From: Scatolibacter rhodanostii
GTDB taxonomy: Bacteria; Bacillota; Clostridia; Oscillospirales; Acutalibacteraceae
Direction: 5' to 3'
Length of the DNA stretch: 64,000 bases
Assembly: GCF_900197595.1 (NCBI RefSeq)
Contig: NZ_FZLO01000002.1
Span: forward strand, 310,001 to 374,000
In this document: positions 44,376 through 52,196 of the stretch, one piece after another
Layout: every line of letters starts with the position of its first letter
Position numbering within the stretch: the stretch's first letter is position 1
Translations under genes and position numbers: made by a program
Notes under the pieces: generated by a model
Databases searched by the model: none
The model's input: only the letters and a program-made list of their open reading frames with translations
What the model was told of the DNA's origin: nothing

Positions 44376-44897
44376 ATGGAATTATGGGATATTTATGATG
44401 CTGACCGAAATAGAACCGGTCGGGTAATGGTGAGAGGCGATGCTTTTAAAGAAGGCGATTATCATCTTGTCGTTCATGTCTGTATCTTTAATCAAAAAGG
44501 TGAAATGCTGATTCAGCAAAGACAACCTTTCAAGCAAGGTTGGTCCAATTTATGGGATATTACGGTCGGTGGAAGTGCCGTTGCAGGCGATTCAAGCCAA
44601 ACTGCCATTGCCAGAGAACTCGAAGAAGAACTGGGGCTAACAGTCAGCTTTGCTGGTATTCGCCCTCACTTGACACTTTTTCACACCAACGGATTTGACG
44701 ATATCTACTTATTGCAAAAAGAGGTGGAGCTTGACAAACTCACTCTGCAAGTTGAAGAGGTGCAAGCTGTGAGATGGGCTTCACAGGAAGAAATTTTTAC
44801 GATGATTGACAGCAAAGAATTTATCCCTTATCACAAAAGCCTGATTGCACTATTTTTTGACATGAAAAATCAATATGGCGCTCATCAGCAAAAATAA
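44376..44897 (+). CDS. Nudix hydrolase
   Basis: A 173-residue Nudix protein. The start MELWDIYDADRNRTGRVMVRGDAFKEGDYHLVVHVCIFN has GAGGGG 8 bases upstream; the frame opens earlier over the hairpin. The Nudix box is GGSAVAGDSSQTAIARELEEELGL, with Asp where the first Glu usually is, and the rest REL.EE.G intact. The WDIYDADRN...HL start resembles the isopentenyl-diphosphate isomerase-like YfcD group. The substrate is unknown. Confidence 0.88.
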   Translation: MELWDIYDADRNRTGRVMVRGDAFKEGDYHLVVHVCIFNQKGEMLIQQRQPFKQGWSNLWDITVGGSAVAGDSSQTAIARELEEELGLTVSFAGIRPHLTLFHTNGFDDIYLLQKEVELDKLTLQVEEVQAVRWASQEEIFTMIDSKEFIPYHKSLIALFFDMKNQYGAHQQK

Positions 44898-44948
44898 ATT
44901 TCTCTTGATTTGCAAACTCATTATTATGATATTGTTCAAAAATTAAAA

Positions 44949-44999
44949 TAAGTGTAACTGTTATGAGCCGAATAACACGCTCTCACAATTACACTTATT
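44949..44999. terminator. Bidirectional terminator
   Basis: AAGTGTAA.TGT..GAG pairs with CTC.ACA.TTACACTT as an interrupted long stem, T-rich on both sides. It lies between the Nudix gene and the convergent small-protein cluster. Confidence 0.7.
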
Positions 45000-45037
45000 T
45001 ATCCTCATGAAATATGCTTGAAGCACTTTTGTTGCTT

Positions 45038-45478
45038 TTAAATTAATAAGAACAAGAGCGCAAACATCAACTCGTTACTTTGCCCTTCACCGCTGAGCAA
45101 AACCAACAGCATTAAAATGAGTGTGCGGTCTTTGTCTTCCATCAATGTATTTAAAATGCTTGGCGCATTAGGGGCAGATGAACTGGCCTGTAAGTTAGTG
45201 TTTGTCTGCGCCGTACGTTCAGCCGTGTTCCTTTCACTCCCTGTGTTTCCCATCGAGAGAGGAACAGTTCTTGGGCTTGCTTGCCTTTGTGTTGTATTGG
45301 TTCCTTGCTGTGTCTCTGCCCTTGTAGCTGTTGCCGTGGCCGTTTGATTGTTTGCCGCTCTTGCTGTTTGAGTGGTTGTTTGTGCTGCCGTAGGATTTGC
45401 CCGCAGATACATTTCTCTGGCACGATTCATGGCCTCCTCTTGCATACGCAGCATTTCAGGACTATCTCCAATTGCCAT
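45038..45478 (-). CDS. Hypothetical protein with Thr/Gln/Ala-rich linker (146 aa)
   Basis: Unrecognised. A short helical head (MAIGDSPEMLRMQEEAMNRAREMYLRAN) is followed by a low-complexity linker of about 75 residues rich in Thr, Gln, Ala and Asn, then a hydrophobic C-terminus TLILMLLVLLSGEGQSNELMFALLFLLI that could form one membrane hairpin. AGGAGG precedes the ATG. It is the last of three small genes in an operon (gaps of 23 and 12 bases). The domain plan suggests a tail-anchored or spore/envelope-associated protein, but there is no direct evidence. Confidence 0.7.
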   Translation of the reverse strand: MAIGDSPEMLRMQEEAMNRAREMYLRANPTAAQTTTQTARAANNQTATATATRAETQQGTNTTQRQASPRTVPLSMGNTGSERNTAERTAQTNTNLQASSSAPNAPSILNTLMEDKDRTLILMLLVLLSGEGQSNELMFALLFLLI

Positions 45479-45490
45479 TTTTATCCTCCT

Positions 45491-45961
45491 TTATAAAAGC
45501 CCCGAAAGAAATCCGGAATTTTTCATCATCGGCATTAACCGCATAAGCTGCATAATCTTAAGAGATTCATCTAATTTTTGTTGTCTATCTGCACTCAAAA
45601 GCGGACGCAGCGAACGAAGAAGGCGTGAAGAATCATCATCCTCTCTCATTTTTTGCATGAGCGGCGCCAACTGGCTAACAGTTGCCATCATCTGTGAGGC
45701 ATCTGCCATACCAGCGTCTCCCGTTTGAGAGGCAACTCCGGGCAAGGCGTTTGCTTGCTGACCATTCATAGAGCTCAGCAAACTGCTTAAAACCGACATA
45801 TCAGGCATACCGCCGCTTGTTCCTGTATAAGACCCTTCTCCGGCTGGCTGATCAGCTGCTGTGGCTCCGCTTTGTCCAAGTGAACTCATGAGCGACTGAA
45901 TTTGCTGCATGCTTTGCGGGTCTGATAAAATTTCACTTAATCTTCCACTAATATCGTCCAT
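45491..45961 (-). CDS. Hypothetical protein with STI1-like start (156 aa)
   Basis: Unrecognised family. Residues 1-27 (MDDISGRLSEILSDPQSMQQIQSLMSS) look like an STI1-type DP helix, then a low-complexity Gly/Ser/Ala part, and a helical C-terminus SQLAPLMQKMREDDDSSRLLRSLRPLLSADRQQKLDESLKIMQLMRLMPMMKNSGFLSGLL, which is methionine- and leucine-rich. GAGGGGG precedes the ATG. It is the middle gene of the cluster and shares its DP-type motif with the first. Confidence 0.7.
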   Translation of the reverse strand: MDDISGRLSEILSDPQSMQQIQSLMSSLGQSGATAADQPAGEGSYTGTSGGMPDMSVLSSLLSSMNGQQANALPGVASQTGDAGMADASQMMATVSQLAPLMQKMREDDDSSRLLRSLRPLLSADRQQKLDESLKIMQLMRLMPMMKNSGFLSGLL

Positions 45962-45984
45962 TTCAGAATCCCCCTCCTTTTTTG

Positions 45985-46230
45985 TTATTTTCCATTATTT
46001 CTCTGATTGAGCCACTTCATCACTTCTTGCGCTTCTGGCGTAGAAAGCAACTTTCTCGCTGTTTCAGGGTCATTCAGCATTTTCTTAATTTCTTGTGATG
46101 GCCCGTCAATGGAATTATTAATTTGTTTTTCAAGATTGCCGTTGAGAGCCATTTCTTTTAGCTGATCTGCAGAAGTGCCCAGTTTTTGCGCAGCATTTCT
46201 CAAAATTTCATTTAGCTGTTTATCATCCAT
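45985..46230 (-). CDS. Hypothetical small helical protein (81 aa)
   Basis: An 81-residue helical, soluble protein, first of the cluster: MDDKQLNEILRNAAQKLGTSADQLKEMALNGNLEKQINNSIDGPSQEIKKMLNDPETARKLLSTPEAQEVMKWLNQRN. The segment MLNDPETARKLLSTPEAQEVM resembles STI1/chaperonin-binding repeats by eye. AGGGTGA lies before the ATG. No function is assigned. Confidence 0.7.
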   Translation of the reverse strand: MDDKQLNEILRNAAQKLGTSADQLKEMALNGNLEKQINNSIDGPSQEIKKMLNDPETARKLLSTPEAQEVMKWLNQRNNGK

Positions 46231-46318
46231 TTATAATCACCCTATTTCAAATATTATTACCTGCTTATTTATATGAAACAAAAGCTCAAAATATAACCCT
46301 TGTGCGAAAGGACTTGAA

Positions 46319-46798
46319 ATGCGTATACTGGTTTTTTCTGATACCCACGGAGATTCAAACTCTCTTTATAAGGCTTTACTCTCACAACCCCAGGCTGACA
46401 TTGTTATTCATCTCGGTGACGGTGAGGCTGATGTAGAAAGCGTACGGTACGAGTTCCCTAGTAAAATGTTTTTACAGGTTCGGGGGAACTGTGATTTTGG
46501 CTCTACACTACCGCTCAGTGAAGAATTTGTTACCGAGGGTATCAAGATTTTCTACACACACGGCCATTTCTATGATGTCAAATGGCAAGATGACCTGATT
46601 CTTGCTGCTGCCGAAAAGCGAGAAGCCAATGTTCTTCTCTATGGCCACACCCATGTGCCGCTTAGTACTTATCAAAACGGATTGCATATTCTCAATCCCG
46701 GTTCACTCAAGGGTAGCCACGGAAGCTATGGCTTTATTGATATAACGCCGCAAGGAATTGTCACAAATATTATCTATCGCAATCAATCTCATTCTTGA
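46319..46798 (+). CDS. YfcE/MJ0936 family metallophosphodiesterase
   Basis: A 159-residue calcineurin-like phosphoesterase. Metal ligands are visible: FSDTHGDSNS (Asp8, His10), IVIHLGDGEAD (Asp33), VRGNCDF (Asn), TYGHFYD-like YTHGHFYD and LLYGHTHVP. YfcE-type enzymes hydrolyse phosphodiesters with Mn2+; the natural substrate is unknown. AAAGGACT precedes the ATG. The gene is divergent from the small-protein cluster. Confidence 0.93.
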   Translation: MRILVFSDTHGDSNSLYKALLSQPQADIVIHLGDGEADVESVRYEFPSKMFLQVRGNCDFGSTLPLSEEFVTEGIKIFYTHGHFYDVKWQDDLILAAAEKREANVLLYGHTHVPLSTYQNGLHILNPGSLKGSHGSYGFIDITPQGIVTNIIYRNQSHS

Positions 46799-46934
46799 CT
46801 TGGCTTTCAGGAATTTTCGTTGACAGCACTTTATTGATGTGATAGTCTTATCTTATCTAAACAAATTGACATTCTATTTTTCAAAATAGATGTAAGATTT
46901 CCGAATTTTATGACACGAAAGTGGGGATATTTAT

Positions 46935-48629
46935 ATGACAGAATATCAAAGATGGATGAATCAAGATTTAGATGACCAATCGTTGATTGATGAATTAAAA
47001 GAGGTTGAAGGTCAGCCGGATGAAATCAATGATCGCTTTTATCGTGACCTTGCTTTTGGTACAGGCGGACTGCGTGGTGTTATCGGTGCCGGCACCAACC
47101 GCATGAACGTTTACACGGTTCGCAAAGCCACACAGGGTCTTGCTAACTATCTGCTGAAACACGCTGACGGCAAACCGCAATCAGTGGCGATTGCACATGA
47201 CAGCCGTAACAAAGGCGTCGATTTTGCCAAGCAGTCTGCTGCCGTTTTGGCCGCAAACGGTATTACTGCTTATCTTTATACCGAGCTTATGCCAACGCCT
47301 GCTCTTTCTTTTGCAGTTCGCCACCTGCACTGTAACGCCGGAATCTGTGTAACTGCCAGCCATAACCCAGCCAAATATAACGGTTACAAAGCTTACGGCA
47401 GTGACGGTTGTCAGGTTACTTCTGAAATGGCTGACGGCATTATGGCTGAGATTAACACACTGGATATTTTTGCAGATGTCAAGAAAATTGATTTTGACGA
47501 GGGAATCAAAGCTGGCAGTATTATTTATATGGATAATGAAGTCGCCGATTCTTTCATTGAAGCGGTTTACAACGAGAGCCTAAAAGGCGATGCCTCTAAC
47601 ATCAAAGTCGTGTACACCCCTTTGAACGGCAGCGGCAAGGCTTGCGTTTTGCGCATATTGGATAAGATTGGCGTGAAAGATATCACGGTTGTACCCGAGC
47701 AGAGCGAGCCGGACGGCAACTTCCCCACTTGCCCGTATCCAAACCCTGAATTTAGAGAAGCTCTGCAAAAGGGTCTTGAACTTTGCGAAACTGTACAGCC
47801 CGATTTACTGCTTGCTACCGACCCAGACTGCGACCGTGTTGGTATCGCTGTTAAAAAAGACAACGATTTTGTGCTTGTCAGTGGCAACGAAGTTGGTGTT
47901 CTTTTACTCGATTTCGTCGCCCGAATCAAAAAAGAACAAGGCAAACTGCCACAAAACCCAGTTGCTGTTACAACCATCGTCAGCACTGACATGGTCGACC
48001 CTGTTGCTGCTAAATACGGTATTGATTTGCGCAAAGTTCTCACAGGCTTTAAATACATCGGCGATGTCATTGCCGAACTCGAAGACGAAAACCGTGTAGA
48101 TGACTTTATCTTTGGCTTTGAAGAAAGCTATGGTTATCTCTCTGGCGGTTATGTTCGTGATAAAGATGCTGTCGATGGTAGCATGCTGATTTGTGAAATG
48201 GCCTCTTACTACAAAGAAAAAGGTATTACTTTGTATGACGCCATGCAAAACCTATATAAAGAACATGGCTACTATGCCAACGAAACCTTGAACTTCACGT
48301 TTGAAGGACAAGACGGTGTGAAAAAAATGGACAGCATTATGGATGGTTTACGCCAAAATCCGCCGAAAGAAATTGCCGGCATGACTGTAACAGGTCACAG
48401 CGACTATCTCTTATCCATTCGCTATGAAAACGGCGAAACTCCGATTACTTTGCCAAAATCAAACGTTTTGGAATATCGTTTGGCCGGCGGCAATAAATTT
48501 ATGGTTCGTCCATCTGGTACAGAGCCAAAAATTAAGATTTATCTGTCTGTCAATGCTCCTTCAAAAGAAGAAACTAAGGTGTTGATTGATAGCTTGACTG
48601 CTGCTACAGAAGCTGTTCTGGGTATTTGA
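46935..48629 (+). CDS. pgcA: Phosphoglucomutase/phosphomannomutase
   Basis: A 564-residue phosphohexomutase. The catalytic phosphoserine loop is CVTASHNPAKYNGYKAYG around residue 140, the metal loop LATDPDCDRVGIAV near 300, the sugar loop FGFEESYGYL near 395 and the phosphate loop RPSGTEPKIKIYL near 530. It interconverts glucose-1- and glucose-6-phosphate and so links glycogen phosphorylase, the next gene, to glycolysis. GTGGGG precedes the ATG. A strong terminator follows. Confidence 0.94.
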   Translation: MTEYQRWMNQDLDDQSLIDELKEVEGQPDEINDRFYRDLAFGTGGLRGVIGAGTNRMNVYTVRKATQGLANYLLKHADGKPQSVAIAHDSRNKGVDFAKQSAAVLAANGITAYLYTELMPTPALSFAVRHLHCNAGICVTASHNPAKYNGYKAYGSDGCQVTSEMADGIMAEINTLDIFADVKKIDFDEGIKAGSIIYMDNEVADSFIEAVYNESLKGDASNIKVVYTPLNGSGKACVLRILDKIGVKDITVVPEQSEPDGNFPTCPYPNPEFREALQKGLELCETVQPDLLLATDPDCDRVGIAVKKDNDFVLVSGNEVGVLLLDFVARIKKEQGKLPQNPVAVTTIVSTDMVDPVAAKYGIDLRKVLTGFKYIGDVIAELEDENRVDDFIFGFEESYGYLSGGYVRDKDAVDGSMLICEMASYYKEKGITLYDAMQNLYKEHGYYANETLNFTFEGQDGVKKMDSIMDGLRQNPPKEIAGMTVTGHSDYLLSIRYENGETPITLPKSNVLEYRLAGGNKFMVRPSGTEPKIKIYLSVNAPSKEETKVLIDSLTAATEAVLGI

Positions 48630-48659
48630 GTTGAACTCAATTCCTAAGAAAACATAAAA

Positions 48660-48698
48660 TAGAGAGTGTGATGACTAGTTTCATCACACTCTCTATTT
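48660..48698 (+). terminator. Terminator after the phosphoglucomutase gene
   Basis: TAGAGAGTGTGATGA pairs with TCATCACACTCTCTA over a short loop; TTTTTTTG follows. The rest of the 409-base gap up to glgP is AT-rich and holds the glgP promoter. Confidence 0.9.
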
Positions 48699-48852
48699 TT
48701 TTGTTTGATTTTCAACCACATTTTTTCAACAAAAACTACTCAATATCTGATTTCATTTATTTCAAAAACAATAAAGTGGAATAAAGTTGTCTATACTAGA
48801 ATATATCGTAATTATTTACAAAGATATAACCTATTGCTAAAGTGACAAAATA

Positions 48853-48881
48853 TTGTTTTAACTGACTTTATGTGCTATAAT
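48853..48881 (+). promoter_or_regulatory. Promoter of glgP
   Basis: TTGTTT (48853-48858) and TATAAT (48876-48881) are 17 bases apart, about 158 bases before the start codon. Confidence 0.7.
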
Positions 48882-49038
48882 CAGAGCAATTCTTATTTTA
48901 GTTTTATTGCAGCCAAGAACGTGAACGCTGACGATTTCAAATCCGTTTCCGCACTGCTTTTATTTAAAATTTGGGTAACCGTTTCTCTACTACAAAATGA
49001 CCATTTTAACGTTTATCCGGACAAAAGGAAGGTTTTTG

Positions 49039-51456
49039 ATGATGAAATATAACATGAGCCCCTCTGAAATAAAAAAACAGATTCAAGAAAAACTGGTGCA
49101 TACCTTTGGTGTAGTGTCCGTTGACAATGCGACTGATGAGGAATTCTATAAAGCACTTGCTATGATTCTACGTGAAAAAATGGCACAGGGCCGTTCTGAA
49201 TTCATTAAAGATGCCGCTAAAAAAGAAAGCAAACGCATTTATTATCTGTGCATGGAATTTCTTTTAGGGCGCTCTCTAAAGAACACTCTTTTTAACTTGG
49301 GGTTAGAAGAAAATGTACGTAAAGCACTGACTGAAATGCAAGTTGACCTTGATAAGTTATATGAACAGGAGCCAGATGCCGGCTTAGGAAATGGCGGTTT
49401 AGGCCGTCTTGCCGCCTGTTTTTTAGACAGCTTGGCTTCTGAGGGTTACCCTGCCATGGGGTATTCTCTGCGCTATGAATATGGAATGTTCCGCCAAAAA
49501 TTTGTAGAGGGTTGGCAGACCGAACTGCCCGATTTTTGGCTCCCTGGCGGCGAAGTTTGGATGCAAAAAGTAGCGGACAGCGCCTTTGAAATTCGCTTTG
49601 GCGGTCATGTCGACGAAGAATGGCATGACCAATATCATGTTGTTCATCACAGAGAATATGAATCAATTCGAGCAATTCCCTATGATTTGTTTGTTGCTGG
49701 AATCGATGGTAAAGGCATCAGCATTCTGCGCATTTGGAAAGCCGAGGCCGACAAATTTGACATGAAGCTCTTTAATGGCGGCAATTACCTGCACGCAATG
49801 GAAGCCAATGCGATGGCAGAAGTGGTTACCAAGGTTCTCTACCCCGAAGACAATCACGAAGGCGGCAAAATTTTGCGTTTGACACAACAGTATTTTCTTG
49901 TTTCTGCTTCGGTGCAAGATATTATTCGTCGCCACCTAATGTCTAACCGCACGCTAGATAACCTGCCTGAATTGGCGGCAATTCATCTTAATGACACCCA
50001 CCCGGTTTTGGCTATCCCAGAATTAATGCGTGTCATGCTGGACGAATGCGGATATGATTGGGAAAGTGCGTGGAAAATTGTCACACGCACGATTGCTTAC
50101 ACCAACCACACGGTTATGTCTGAAGCACTTGAGTGCTGGCGAATTGACCTCTTTAAAATGCGTCTGCCTAGAATTTATCAAATTGTAGAAGAAATCAACC
50201 GCCGTTTCTGGGAGGAGATGAAAGACAAAAATGTTCACCCAGGAGCCATTGAATATATGGCACCAATTGGGGATGGCTATGTTAAAATGGCGAATTTGGC
50301 TGTTATCGGTTCGCACAGTGTCAACGGCGTTTCAGAACTGCACAGTGAAATTTTGAAAGACGATTTATTCCATGATTTTTATCAGCAAACCCCTGAAAAG
50401 TTCAAGAACGTAACCAATGGTATTGCTCATCGCCGCTGGCTAAATCAAGCCAACCCGAAACTTGCCGCTTTCTTAAACGAAACTATTGGTGACGGCTATA
50501 TCTATGATGCCGCCAAACTTTCTGGACTTTTATCCTATAAAGATGATTCTTCTGCACTGCAAGAACTGCAAAAAATTAAGCATAGCAATAAGGTTCGATT
50601 GGCCAATTATATTCAAGATAAACAAGGGATTTTAATTGACCCAAACAGCATTTTTGACGTACAGATTAAGCGCTTGCACGAATACAAACGTCAGCATATG
50701 AATGCGCTTCACATTTTAGCGACCTATCAGTGGCTTAAAGAAAACCCAAATGCTGACTTTACCCCGCACACCTATATTTTTGGTGCAAAAGCTGCTGCGG
50801 GCTATTATCTAGCCAAAGAAATTATTTCTTTCATTTTGCATTTGGCCGATACCATTAACAACGACCCTTCTGTTAACCAAAAAATGAAAGTTGTGTTTGT
50901 CGAAAATTATTGCGTAACATGGGCAGAACTGCTCACTCCTGCCGCTGAAATCAGCGAGCAAATTTCACTGGCGGGCACAGAGGCATCCGGCACAAGCAAC
51001 ATGAAATTTATGATTAACGGTGCGCTCACGTTGGGCACATTGGATGGCGCTAACGTTGAGATTCATCAGGCTGTCGGCGATGAGAATATGTTCCTGTTTG
51101 GCATGACCGCTTCGCAGGTTGAAGACTTGCGTAAAAGTGGTTATCAGCCTCGCTATCATTATGACAACAACCCCACTATTCATAAGGCACTTGATGCCAT
51201 GCAAAACGGACTAAACGGCAAGAATTTTAAAAATATTGTAGCTACCCTTTTGAACACAGACCATTATATGGCTTTTGCTGATTTCGATGCTTTTGCACAG
51301 GCACAGAAAAAAGCTGCTGAAACTTATGCTAACCAAACACAGTGGAACCGTATGTCCCTGATGAACATTGCCCATGCCGGCATATTCTCATCAGACCGTT
51401 CTATCCGTGACTATGCAGAACGTATTTGGCATACTGAGTCAGCCTTTAAAAAATAA
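49039..51456 (+). CDS. glgP: Glycogen/maltodextrin phosphorylase
   Basis: An 805-residue enzyme releasing glucose-1-phosphate from alpha-1,4-glucans. ATG at 49039 has GGAAGG 6 bases upstream; the frame opens earlier. RIYYLCMEFLLGRSLKNTLFNLG, EPDAGLGNGGLGRLAACFLDSLASEGYPAMGYSLRYEYGMFRQ and the PLP lysine region AGTEASGTSNMKFMINGALTLGTLDGANVEI are diagnostic. Genes for glycogen synthesis are not nearby. With the GH13 enzyme downstream and pgcA upstream it forms a glucan degradation set. Confidence 0.96.
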   Translation: MMKYNMSPSEIKKQIQEKLVHTFGVVSVDNATDEEFYKALAMILREKMAQGRSEFIKDAAKKESKRIYYLCMEFLLGRSLKNTLFNLGLEENVRKALTEMQVDLDKLYEQEPDAGLGNGGLGRLAACFLDSLASEGYPAMGYSLRYEYGMFRQKFVEGWQTELPDFWLPGGEVWMQKVADSAFEIRFGGHVDEEWHDQYHVVHHREYESIRAIPYDLFVAGIDGKGISILRIWKAEADKFDMKLFNGGNYLHAMEANAMAEVVTKVLYPEDNHEGGKILRLTQQYFLVSASVQDIIRRHLMSNRTLDNLPELAAIHLNDTHPVLAIPELMRVMLDECGYDWESAWKIVTRTIAYTNHTVMSEALECWRIDLFKMRLPRIYQIVEEINRRFWEEMKDKNVHPGAIEYMAPIGDGYVKMANLAVIGSHSVNGVSELHSEILKDDLFHDFYQQTPEKFKNVTNGIAHRRWLNQANPKLAAFLNETIGDGYIYDAAKLSGLLSYKDDSSALQELQKIKHSNKVRLANYIQDKQGILIDPNSIFDVQIKRLHEYKRQHMNALHILATYQWLKENPNADFTPHTYIFGAKAAAGYYLAKEIISFILHLADTINNDPSVNQKMKVVFVENYCVTWAELLTPAAEISEQISLAGTEASGTSNMKFMINGALTLGTLDGANVEIHQAVGDENMFLFGMTASQVEDLRKSGYQPRYHYDNNPTIHKALDAMQNGLNGKNFKNIVATLLNTDHYMAFADFDAFAQAQKKAAETYANQTQWNRMSLMNIAHAGIFSSDRSIRDYAERIWHTESAFKK

Positions 51457-51487
51457 ACTCAATTGTTGGGCATTATACGATAAAAGA

Positions 51488-51522
51488 TGAAAGGGTAAGC
51501 GATCTGTCGCTTGCCTTTTCAT
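51488..51522 (+). terminator. Terminator after glgP
   Basis: AAAGG..AAGCGA pairs with TCGCTT.CCTTT over a short loop; TCATTAC follows. The stem is good and the T-run modest. Confidence 0.65.
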
Positions 51523-51690
51523 TACATTTATGCTATTTTTGAAAGACAGCTATATCTTGTTTTTATCCTTTTAACTTTCTAATTTTATGTTCAATATTTT
51601 TTAAGTCATCTATACTTGTGGTATCACCACGCTAAGGTTTATTTTCTATACAATAAAAATCTAAACAGTGCCACCAGAAAGAGAGTTGCT

Positions 51691-52149
51691 ATGCATATTA
51701 TTTCTGTAAGACAACGACCTGATTACGCAAAAACTGCTATCGCCTTTTTTCAAAAGCATTGGGCAACTGAAGAAAACAAGATGGTCTATGAAGATTGTAT
51801 CACGAACTGTCTGACTTCTTCCTCTTTACTGCCACAATGGTACCTGCTCTATGACAGAGATGAACTGATTGGCGGAGCAGGATTGATCCCCAATGATTTT
51901 ATCAGCCGTGCGGATTTATCTCCTTGGCTTTGTGCTCTCTTTATTGAAGAAAAACACCGAGGTCATGCCTATGCCTCTCTGCTGATTCGCCATATCCAGC
52001 AAGACGCATCAAAACTAGGTTTCTCCCATCTTTATCTTTGTACTGACCACATTGGTTATTATGAAAAATACGGTTTTTCATATCTTGGCGATGGTTATCA
52101 TCCTTGGGGCGATAGTTCTCGCATTTATCAAACCTCACTACACTCATAA
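51691..52149 (+). CDS. GNAT family N-acetyltransferase
   Basis: A 152-residue acetyltransferase. The start MHIISVRQRPDYAKTAIAFFQKHWA follows AAGAGAG; the frame opens 25 codons earlier without support. The acetyl-CoA motif is EEKHRGHAYASLLIRHIQQDASKLG at 86-110, followed by LYLCTDHIGYYEKYGFSYLGDG. It sits between glgP and the GH13 gene, 47 bases before the latter, so it could be co-transcribed, though its link to glucan use is unclear. Confidence 0.88.
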   Translation: MHIISVRQRPDYAKTAIAFFQKHWATEENKMVYEDCITNCLTSSSLLPQWYLLYDRDELIGGAGLIPNDFISRADLSPWLCALFIEEKHRGHAYASLLIRHIQQDASKLGFSHLYLCTDHIGYYEKYGFSYLGDGYHPWGDSSRIYQTSLHS

Positions 52150-52196
52150 TTGATTTCTCTATTTTCCATTCAGTAAGCAAAAAGGAGCTTTTTCTT

